Source: Candidatus Amarolinea dominans
GTDB lineage: Bacteria; Chloroflexota; Anaerolineae; SSC4; Amarolineaceae
Direction of reading: 5' to 3'
Assembly: GCA_016719785.1 (NCBI GenBank)
Contig: JADJYJ010000034.1
Span: forward strand, 1 to 64,000
DNA length: 64,000 bases
Within the stretch, counting starts at the first letter, position 1. Each line of letters opens with the position of its first letter. The notes beneath the pieces were generated by a model that was not told the DNA's origin, made no database searches, and was given only the letters and a program-made list of their open reading frames with translations. This document shows positions 54,589 through 61,389 of this stretch, piece after piece. Both the position numbers and the translations under genes were made by a program.

Positions 54589-54639
54589 GATCACGGCCAT
54601 GCCGCCGGCCTGAGCCAGCGATTGGAACGATCAGACTGT

Positions 54640-55014
54640 ATGCAACTACACGAAATTCTCCGTATCCTCAACGGCCGCATTGTCAACAACACCGACAACC
54701 CAGAGCTGGAGTTGACCTCTGGCGGGGCCGCCGACCTGATGAGCGACGTCCTGGCCTTCACCACGGACGGCAACAGCCTGCTGTTCACCGGGCTGACCAA
54801 CCAGCAGGTGGTGCGCACGGCTGAAATGGCCAACGTCGGCGCCATCGTCTTCGTGCGCGGCAAGCAGCCGCCGTCAGCCACGATCGAGCTGGCCGACGAG
54901 CTGCACATTCCCCTCATCGCCTGCGACTATAGCATGTACCAGGCCTGCGGTCTCCTCTATCAGGCGGGATTGCCCAACAACCGCCTGGCCGACTTTCGAC
55001 CTGAGCAGCCGTGA
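54640..55014 (+). CDS. DRTGG domain protein, first copy
   Basis: 124 residues. ATG 54640 (MQLHEILRILNGRIV) is preferred over the TTG at 54622 because the family starts in this way. The compact alpha/beta DRTGG domain shows SGGAADLMSDVLAF, LLFTGLTNQQVVRTAEMANV, GAIVFVRGK and IPLIACDYSMYQACGLLY. DRTGG domains accompany CBS domains and NuoE/HymA-type electron-transfer genes; the molecular role is unknown, perhaps nucleotide sensing. The stop overlaps the start of the CBS-ATPase gene (TGATG), so the two are co-translated. Confidence 0.88.
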   Translation: MQLHEILRILNGRIVNNTDNPELELTSGGAADLMSDVLAFTTDGNSLLFTGLTNQQVVRTAEMANVGAIVFVRGKQPPSATIELADELHIPLIACDYSMYQACGLLYQAGLPNNRLADFRPEQP

Positions 55015-55973
55015 TGACAAACGCAGCCGTCACGGCTATCACCGCCCCAGAACGGGACGAACTGACCCGCGTGCAGGAACTGGTCTATGAGTTGCGCGTG
55101 CAGGAGGTGATGACCGCCACGCCGATCACCGTGACCCCGGACACGCCGCTGGCCGAGTTGATGGAGATCATGCGCACACGGCGCATCTCCGGCACGCCGG
55201 TGGTGGACCCCGCGGATGGGCGCCTACTCGGCATCATCAGCATCCAGGACCTGATCAAAGCACTGGCAGACCAGCGCGCCGATGACCGGGTGGCCGATCA
55301 CATGACGCCGACGGTGATGGCGGTGCGCACCGATGACCGGGCCGTCAAGGCGGTCAATCTGTTTGCCCAGCACGGCTATGGCCGTCTGCCGGTGCTGGAC
55401 GACGCCGGTAGCCTGGTCGGCATCGTCACCGCCAGCGACATCACGCGCGGGCTGCTGCGCACCCTCAACCGCCGCCTGCAGGACGAGGAGATGCGCCGCT
55501 ACCGCGCCAGCCACATCTTCGATGACATTGTGTCGGATGAGACCAGCCTGCTGCTACGCTATCAGGTGGCTCCACGTGATTTTACGCGCGGGGGCGAGGC
55601 GTCCAGCAAGGTCAAGCGTGCGCTGGAACGCCTGGGCGCCAATCCGGCCCTGGTGCGGCGCCTGGCAATCACCGCCTACGAGGCCGAGCTGAACCTGGTC
55701 ATCCACGCCACCCATGGCGGTGAGCTGCGCGTCGAGATCAGCCCCCATCGCATCACCCTCAGCGCCGCGGACGACGGCCCGGGCATTGCCGATATCGAGA
55801 TGGCCTTTGCACCCGGCTTTACCACGGCGCTGGATTGGGTGCGCGAGTTGGGCTTTGGCGCCGGCATGGGGCTTACCAACATCAAGCGCTACAGTGACTC
55901 GGTCGAGATGGACTCAGCCCTGGGACGCGGCACCACCTTGCGCGCCGTTTTCCTCGTCGGCAACCACACGTAG
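55014..55973 (+). CDS. CBS-domain pair fused to a GHKL (RsbW-like) ATPase domain
   Basis: 319 residues. Two CBS motifs form a Bateman module: residues about 30-90 (VMTATPITVTPDTPLAELME, RISGTPVVDPADGRLLGIIS) and 95-155 (MTPTVMAVRTDDRAVKAVNL, GYGRLPVLDDAGSLVGIV). After a linker a GHKL ATPase follows, with the N box YEAELNLVIHA and the G boxes ADDGPGIADIEMA and GFGAGMGLTNIKRYSD. CBS pairs bind adenosyl ligands, so this looks like an energy-sensing kinase or anti-sigma type regulator. The start is ATG 55014 overlapping the DRTGG stop; GTG 55011 is possible. It sits between two DRTGG genes, as in clusters linked to [FeFe]-hydrogenase subunits. Confidence 0.88.
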   Translation: MTNAAVTAITAPERDELTRVQELVYELRVQEVMTATPITVTPDTPLAELMEIMRTRRISGTPVVDPADGRLLGIISIQDLIKALADQRADDRVADHMTPTVMAVRTDDRAVKAVNLFAQHGYGRLPVLDDAGSLVGIVTASDITRGLLRTLNRRLQDEEMRRYRASHIFDDIVSDETSLLLRYQVAPRDFTRGGEASSKVKRALERLGANPALVRRLAITAYEAELNLVIHATHGGELRVEISPHRITLSAADDGPGIADIEMAFAPGFTTALDWVRELGFGAGMGLTNIKRYSDSVEMDSALGRGTTLRAVFLVGNHT

Positions 55974-56007
55974 CCCCTGGTTTTGCGAGATATGACGGAG
56001 AGATCAG

Positions 56008-56349
56008 ATGCAATTGCAGGAAATCGCAGATGCACTCAAACTAACCCTGATGACCCCCACGACTTCGCTGGACCGCCCGGTGCTCAGCGGCTATGCGGCC
56101 GACCTGTTGAGCTGCGTGATGGCGGCCGCAAAAGCCGGCGCCTTGTGGGTTACGCTGCAGGCGCACCCCAATGTGGTTGCGGTGGCCAGCCTGCTCAACC
56201 TGGCCGGCGTCATCATCACCGAGGGCGCGACCATCAGCGCCGAAACCCTGGCCCGCGCCGAACAGGAGAATGTCCCCCTGTTCAGCACCCCGGCCGGCAC
56301 ATTCACGGTGGTGGGGCAGTTGGCGGGCATGGGGGTGAGGGGGGAGTGA
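56008..56349 (+). CDS. DRTGG domain protein, second copy
   Basis: 113 residues from ATG 56008, GGAGAGATC upstream. The build is parallel to the first copy: MQLQEIADALKLTLM, YAADLLSCVMAAAKAGALWV, VAVASLLNLAGVIITEGATI, VPLFSTPAGTFTVVGQL. The two copies may form a pair. The stop overlaps the likely GTG start of the PHP gene. Confidence 0.85.
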   Translation: MQLQEIADALKLTLMTPTTSLDRPVLSGYAADLLSCVMAAAKAGALWVTLQAHPNVVAVASLLNLAGVIITEGATISAETLARAEQENVPLFSTPAGTFTVVGQLAGMGVRGE

Positions 56350-57167
56350 GAGCGGAGACCAGCCAACTCCCGTCTTCCACGTACCCGATCTCTGATCTCG
56401 GATCTCTGATCTTCGATTGGGGGTCTGAGGGGCGCTGGGTTCGCTGTGATTTGCATCTGCACACGGTGTTGTCGCCCTGCGCGGAGGTGGAGATGATCCC
56501 GCCGCTGATCGTGCGCCGGGCGTTGGCGCTGGGGCTGGACTTGATCGCAGTGACCGATCATAACGCCACGCACAACGTCGAGGCGGTGCAGCGGGCCGCG
56601 GCCGGCACGCCGCTGACGGTCTGGCCGGGGATGGAGGTGCAGACGCGGGAGGAGGTTCACCTGCTCTGCCTGTTCGACAATAACGCGGCCGCCTTCGCCT
56701 GGCAGGCGCGGGTGGATGCCAGCCTGCCGCCGCTCATGAATGATCCGGAGCATTTCGGCGGGCAGTTCGTGGTGGACGCAACGGGCGAGTTCATCCGTCA
56801 CCACACACCCCTTCTGCTCACCTCCACCGCGTTCAGCATCGAGGAGGCGACCGCGCAGGTCAACGCGCTGGGCGGCCTGGTCATTCCCTGCCATGTGGAT
56901 CGCCCCAGTTTCAGCCTGCTTGCCAACCTGGGCTTCGTGCCGCCCGATCTCGCCGCGCCGGCGCTCGAAATCTCCGCCCGTCTGACCCCGGCGCAGGCGC
57001 GAGCGCAATTCCCCATGCTGGGCGCCTGGCCCCTGGTGCAAAACGGCGACGCGCACCGCCTGAACGAAATGATCGGACGCACACGGGTTCGCCTGACCGC
57101 GCTCACCATCCCGGAACTGGCCGCGGCGCTGCGCTGCCCGGCGCGGCTTGCCATTGACATTGGTTGA
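56346..57167 (+). CDS. PHP-domain phosphoesterase
   Basis: 273 residues from GTG 56346, whose GTGA overlaps the DRTGG stop; GAGGGGGGA precedes it. The PHP fold shows its metal-binding motifs CDLHLHTVLSPCAEVEM, AVTDHNATHNVEA, WPGMEVQTREEVHLLCLF, VIPCHVDRPSFS and VQNGDAHRLNEMIG. Such enzymes hydrolyse phosphoesters with two or three metal ions. The first 35 residues (through YPISDLGSLIFDWGSEG) are encoded by a GATCTCTGATCTC heptamer array of the kind otherwise intergenic. They are therefore not ancestral to the fold, but no start codon lies between them and the domain. PHP genes are regular neighbours of the DRTGG/NuoE set. Confidence 0.87.
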   Translation: MRAETSQLPSSTYPISDLGSLIFDWGSEGRWVRCDLHLHTVLSPCAEVEMIPPLIVRRALALGLDLIAVTDHNATHNVEAVQRAAAGTPLTVWPGMEVQTREEVHLLCLFDNNAAAFAWQARVDASLPPLMNDPEHFGGQFVVDATGEFIRHHTPLLLTSTAFSIEEATAQVNALGGLVIPCHVDRPSFSLLANLGFVPPDLAAPALEISARLTPAQARAQFPMLGAWPLVQNGDAHRLNEMIGRTRVRLTALTIPELAAALRCPARLAIDIG

Positions 57168-57323
57168 GGTTTGTGCCAAATTGCACAAATTGACTTGAGG
57201 ATATGACTTTTGTCATAGGGTGCGGCCGGTCGCCGCGCTATAATCGCAGCGTGTCAACATGGACCGGCAGGCTGCCCTGCACGATCAGAAAACGATTGAT
57301 CTTGATTGGAGAGGAATGCCCAC

Positions 57324-57791
57324 ATGGCACAGCCATCCGTTGATTTGAGCCTGTTAGAACCGATTTTGGCCGAATACGCCGATCAGAAAGGCGCGCTCAT
57401 CCCCATTTTGCAGCATGCGCAGGATGAATACGGCTATTTGCCCGCGCCGGTGCTGGAAGTCATCTCCGAGCGCACCGGCACGCCGTTGAGCAAGATCTAC
57501 GGCGTCGCCACGTTCTATTCGCAGTTCTATTTGCACCCCCGTGGGCGTCACATCGTGCGCGTGTGCGACGGCACCGCCTGCCACGTCAAAGGCGCGGCCA
57601 GGATCATTGACGAACTGGGCAACACCCTCAAGATCATCCCCAGCCAAACCACCGACGATTTCCGGGTCACATTCGAGGTGGTCTATTGCCTCGGCTCCTG
57701 CGGCCTGGCGCCGGTGGCCGTGGTGGATGAGCGGGTGGTGGGCCGCCTGACCCCTGCGCAGATGGTCAAACAAGTGCAGGGATTGGCGTAG
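57324..57791 (+). CDS. nuoE: NuoE/HymA-like [2Fe-2S] subunit
   Basis: 155 residues from ATG 57324, GGAGAGG 9 bases upstream; TATAAT at 57239-57244 may be its promoter. It belongs to the thioredoxin-like ferredoxin family of NADH dehydrogenase subunit E and the equivalent HymA/HndA of NAD(P)-linked [FeFe]-hydrogenases. LIPILQHAQDEYGYLP, YGVATFYSQFYLHPRGRH, and four cluster Cys in CDGTACH and CLGSCG are visible. It transfers electrons between NADH-flavin and Fe-S partners. In this window neither NuoF/HymB nor a hydrogenase or NuoG follows, so its partner is missing locally. Confidence 0.92.
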   Translation: MAQPSVDLSLLEPILAEYADQKGALIPILQHAQDEYGYLPAPVLEVISERTGTPLSKIYGVATFYSQFYLHPRGRHIVRVCDGTACHVKGAARIIDELGNTLKIIPSQTTDDFRVTFEVVYCLGSCGLAPVAVVDERVVGRLTPAQMVKQVQGLA

Positions 57792-57866
57792 GGGTTTATT
57801 GGTAGACCATACGCATATTCAAGTGGAATGTCAGGAGAATCAGAAACCATTCTCCGGAGACTGAGG

Positions 57867-59243
57867 ATGAAACGTCTACTTTTTTTTGTCGGCAGATTGT
57901 CAGGACCGGTGGCTCTTGCTGTCTTGGCCGTTGCTGTCATCTTATCCCTCAAAGGGATACAGGATAATACGGCGCCGTCACCTCAGGCGTTTCAGTCGCC
58001 TATTGAAACGCCGTCTACGTTCGTGCCTACTAAAATACCCGGCACAGCCTCGCCGACGTCCATTATCCCTGTTTCTCCGCATCCAGCCACTGACACTCCG
58101 ACACCCGGCAGAACACCATCGGTAGAGCCAACTCGACTATTGACGGCGACTCCCGACGGTACCGACACGCCTTCACCCACGCCGATACCCATGGTGATCA
58201 CGACTCTACCACCGGGGCAAAAAATAATCTACAAGCAATATGATAATAGCACGATGAGTATTTGGGCAGCGAGTGCGAGTCACCCTGAGCTCAGACAAAT
58301 GCTTTTCACAATTTCGGATCCTCAGCGATTCGGTATACGAGCAGGCATATCATACGACGAAACAAGAATCGCTTATACTGTTCTTCCTTCTGATCGCTCT
58401 CTCGATCCATTTGCGGCTGATCTGCGATTGGCGAATATGGATGGTTCACAGGATCAATTGTTGGCGACGCAAGTAGACATTGGCCGATTCGTCAATTATC
58501 CTCTATGGTCACCAGATGATCAGTGGATTGCCTTTAGTCGTCAGACAGCATCTGAACCACCTTTCGTTCAAACCATAAATGCCCTCAGTTTAGCGACGGG
58601 GCAAGAACTCACATTGGTGAGCGCCGATGAATCTACCTGGCTTTGGCCCCTCGATTGGTCTCCAGATGGTCGTTATTTTTATTATATCCGCGGTACGACA
58701 CGCGCTGAGTTGTGGCGTGTGGATCTTGGCTACGAGAGGAATGAGTACCTGCGTCTTGTCTGGGATGGGACAGTTCCGCGTTGCTACTTCTTATCTCGCA
58801 ATGGAGAGTGGCTGCTATGCACGGTATTGGAATCACGAGATCCGGTGCGTTATGCCGTCATTGTTGTTCCTATCACAAGTCCGGGTGAAGTCGAAATATT
58901 GATCAGCGGAGCCACGAACGATCTCTACAATCCTATTTGGTATGTTGATAGTCGGGAGATCACATTCAACCTATCTGTGCCAGGTAGCGAACAAGTCAAA
59001 CTCCAGACTATTGACTTGCAAACACGATTTATTAGAACAATGTTGGTTGCTGAAGGCATGTCCTTCACACCTAGAAGTTGGTCGCCTGATGGTCAGTGGC
59101 TGGCAGTGCAACAATTTCCTGAGGATAATCACGATTTGCTGGTGATGGATTACGACGGCATCCGAGTCAATCGCGTGCCACGGTCTGAGGGCATAGAGAT
59201 AATCAAATGGATAACTCGCGATCTTCCGAGTCCCGGTCACTAA
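57867..59243 (+). CDS. Secreted or membrane-anchored WD40/TolB-like protein, compositionally foreign
   Basis: 458 residues from ATG 57867 (CGGAGA upstream; ATG 57828 is an alternative). One N-terminal membrane segment (SGPVALAVLAVAVILSLKGI) and a Pro/Thr linker precede TolB-type propeller repeats (SYDETRIAYTVLP, LWSPDDQWIAFSRQT, DWSPDGRYFYYIRG, SWSPDGQWLAVQQF). TolB-like propellers mediate binding; no enzyme motif is visible. The base composition is clearly lower in GC than the genes around it, and it interrupts the order NuoE-ATPase-[2Fe-2S], so it looks like a late insertion. Confidence 0.8.
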   Translation: MKRLLFFVGRLSGPVALAVLAVAVILSLKGIQDNTAPSPQAFQSPIETPSTFVPTKIPGTASPTSIIPVSPHPATDTPTPGRTPSVEPTRLLTATPDGTDTPSPTPIPMVITTLPPGQKIIYKQYDNSTMSIWAASASHPELRQMLFTISDPQRFGIRAGISYDETRIAYTVLPSDRSLDPFAADLRLANMDGSQDQLLATQVDIGRFVNYPLWSPDDQWIAFSRQTASEPPFVQTINALSLATGQELTLVSADESTWLWPLDWSPDGRYFYYIRGTTRAELWRVDLGYERNEYLRLVWDGTVPRCYFLSRNGEWLLCTVLESRDPVRYAVIVVPITSPGEVEILISGATNDLYNPIWYVDSREITFNLSVPGSEQVKLQTIDLQTRFIRTMLVAEGMSFTPRSWSPDGQWLAVQQFPEDNHDLLVMDYDGIRVNRVPRSEGIEIIKWITRDLPSPGH

Positions 59244-59362
59244 AGGGACAGTGGGAGCTGAGAGTCGAGTATGATGAAAGAGGATGACAAAATGGCCGGC
59301 TTGCCACCAATGGTAGCGACTAGCAGTGACAACGTCAAGCGTTTAGGTAAGGATCAACCAGC

Positions 59363-59941
59363 GTGCGCGAACTATCCTTGCACATCCTGGACCTGGTGCA
59401 AAACGCTCGTGAGGCGGGCGCCAGCCGGGTCAGCGTGACGATCGAAGAGAGGTGCGCGGCCGACCGCATGACGATTTGCATCGCGGATAACGGCCGGGGC
59501 ATGGACGCCGCCACGATCGGGCGAGTGACCGACCCGTTCTTCACGACGCGGCGCACGCGTCACGTGGGGCTGGGACTTCCGCTGGCGGCGGCGGCCGCAC
59601 AGCGGGCCGGCGGCGACCTGGCGATCGTTTCGCAGCCGGGGCAGGGAACGGCCGTCACGCTGACCTTTCAGTTGAGTCATTGGGATCGGGCGCCGTTGGG
59701 AGATATGCCGGCCACGCTGCTGGCGGTCCTGTTGGGGAGCGAGGCGTTCGACATGGTGTACACGCACGTCGTGGATGCCAACCGATTTAGCATAGACAGC
59801 GCCGAGCTGCGCGGGGAACTGGGAGAGGTTCCCCTGACGCACCCGGCGGTGCAACAGTGGCTGGCCGACTATCTGGCCGAAGGGGAAAGAGCAATCTATG
59901 GCAAAGCTGAAGACACTGGAGGATCTGAAGCGCATCCGTGA
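59363..59941 (+). CDS. GHKL ATPase-domain protein of the NuoE cluster
   Basis: 192 residues from GTG 59363 (AAGGA upstream). The N box (LHILDLVQNAREAGASRVSV), G1 box (IADNGRGMD), F box (DPFFTTRRTRHVGLGLPLAA) and a G-rich end (SQPGQGTAVTLTFQLSHWD) make a histidine-kinase-type ATPase domain without a dimerisation or receiver part. Such proteins stand between NuoE and the [2Fe-2S] protein in [FeFe]-hydrogenase clusters. Its role is probably regulatory or assembly-related, and is not established. The last 44 bases overlap the next gene. Confidence 0.88.
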   Translation: MRELSLHILDLVQNAREAGASRVSVTIEERCAADRMTICIADNGRGMDAATIGRVTDPFFTTRRTRHVGLGLPLAAAAAQRAGGDLAIVSQPGQGTAVTLTFQLSHWDRAPLGDMPATLLAVLLGSEAFDMVYTHVVDANRFSIDSAELRGELGEVPLTHPAVQQWLADYLAEGERAIYGKAEDTGGSEAHP

Positions 59942-60281
59942 GGAGGCGCAGCAGACCTTGAAGATACGCCTGGACACCGGCACGACGATTACGGTGGGCA
60001 TGGGCACCTGCGGCATCGCGGCCGGCGCGCGCGACACCATGCGCGCCATCCTGGACGAGTTGGCCGGTCGCGACATAGATGCGCACGTCGCCACGGTGGG
60101 CTGCATTGGCATGTGCGCCCGTGAGCCGTTGGTGGACATTCAGCAGGCCAACCAGCCGCGCGTTACGTATGGCAATGTGCTGCCGGCCATGGTGCCCCGG
60201 CTGATCGAAGAGCATCTGATCAGGGGCGCGGTCATCGAGGAGTGGGTGGTGGGCCGCATCGAACCGGCTGTGCAAGGTTAA
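59898..60281 (+). CDS. [2Fe-2S] ferredoxin-like protein
   Basis: 127 residues from ATG 59898, 44 bases inside the preceding gene; AGGGGAAAGAG lies upstream. It belongs to the small thioredoxin-like ferredoxins that resemble the N-terminal domain of NuoF/HymB. VGMGTCGIAAGARDTM and VGCIGMCAREPLVDIQ are visible, with Cys at 38, 69 and 73. I see only three of the usual four ligands in conserved positions, so cluster ligation should be checked. The C-terminal half (VLPAMVPRLIEEHLIRGAVI) is typical. In related clusters NuoF follows directly; here an RHS gene follows after 80 bases. Confidence 0.86.
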   Translation: MAKLKTLEDLKRIREEAQQTLKIRLDTGTTITVGMGTCGIAAGARDTMRAILDELAGRDIDAHVATVGCIGMCAREPLVDIQQANQPRVTYGNVLPAMVPRLIEEHLIRGAVIEEWVVGRIEPAVQG

Positions 60282-60363
60282 GCATCGGGAAAATACATTG
60301 TTTTCTGGCGTAACTTTCGCGCAACCAGGGGCCCAAATGGCTCTCAGGTGTGCGCCATGGCAC

Positions 60364-61389
60364 ATGGTGAAAGTTGAGAAGGAGTCCGTTGCCTTGAGAT
60401 CGTTACCTTCCCCGTTCGTTTGTCAGCCTGGCAGGCGTTCAGCGCAGAGGCGTGGCGGCGTGCGGCTACTGGTCGCCATGCACCTGCTGGTCATCGCCAG
60501 TCTGCTGTTTTCAACGACAGCGGCGGCGATGCCACTGAGCAAGCCTGGCTCGCGCGCGGCTGACGCGACGCAGCGGACTTTGGCGCGCACACGGCCATCG
60601 GCAACGGACATGAACCAGCTACAGCCGTTCTTGAGCCTGGCGGCCACGGTCAGTCCGGAGGCGGCCGCGGCTGGGGAGCGGGTGCTGCTGCGTTGGGAGG
60701 TGATGAATCTCGACCGCCAGGTGGTGGAGGGTATCACGTTTCAGGCGGATCTGCCTGACGGGTTGCTGGTGACGCCGGCCGAAGTACCGCCTCCCCTGGT
60801 GTACGATGCAGCCACCCGCCGCCTGACGTGGGTCATGGCCCCGCTGCCTGCGGGCGGCGTTGATGCAGTGACGCTTCCGGTGCGGCTCAGCGGTCGGCGG
60901 GTGGGGGATGTGGTGACGGTGCGGGCAGAACTGCGCCTGGCTGACGGACGGTCAGCCGCCAGCGCCGAGGCCGGGGTACATGTGCTGCCTCCAGCCGCGC
61001 AAGCCACCCGCATCGGGCCGGAAGGCGGCCGCGTGATACTGGAGGAGGGGCGGGTTACGCTGACCTTTGCGCCCGGTGCAGTGGCGGAAACGGTGATGGT
61101 GTGGGCGCGGTCGTTGGGACGACCGGTCAATGCGCCGGGAAATGTGCAGCGCAGCCATGAGTTCGTGGTGCGCGGGCGGAGCGGCGACGAGATCCACACC
61201 TTCAGCCAGCCGGTGACGTTGACCGTGTACTACCCGGAGGGCGAGCCGGTCGGCGGGCGCTTGTTTGTGGCGGGCGGACACGGGCGCGTGGGAGATGCTG
61301 CCGACGACCTGGGATGCCATGGAAGGAGCCTTGGTGGCTGTTGTGCCGCACCTATCGCAGACGGCGGAAGGCAACAACTTCGCCCCTGA
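60364..61389 (+). CDS. RHS protein 2, secreted N-terminal part (frameshift near 61270)
   Basis: The frame opens with a basic N-terminus and signal segment (LLVAMHLLVIASLLFSTTAA), similar to RHS protein 1. ATG 60364 and TTG 60394 are both possible starts; the TTG has GAGAAGGAG at good distance. A DUF11-like segment follows (LLRWEVMNLDRQVVEGITFQ), then a ZU5-like segment (IGPEGGRVILEEGRVTLTFA, PGAV). Near 61270 the coding signature moves to another frame (WRADTGAWEMLPTTWDAMEG), so the stop at 61389 is not real. It stands where NuoF would be expected. Confidence 0.82.
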   Translation: MVKVEKESVALRSLPSPFVCQPGRRSAQRRGGVRLLVAMHLLVIASLLFSTTAAAMPLSKPGSRAADATQRTLARTRPSATDMNQLQPFLSLAATVSPEAAAAGERVLLRWEVMNLDRQVVEGITFQADLPDGLLVTPAEVPPPLVYDAATRRLTWVMAPLPAGGVDAVTLPVRLSGRRVGDVVTVRAELRLADGRSAASAEAGVHVLPPAAQATRIGPEGGRVILEEGRVTLTFAPGAVAETVMVWARSLGRPVNAPGNVQRSHEFVVRGRSGDEIHTFSQPVTLTVYYPEGEPVGGRLFVAGGHGRVGDAADDLGCHGRSLGGCCAAPIADGGRQQLRP

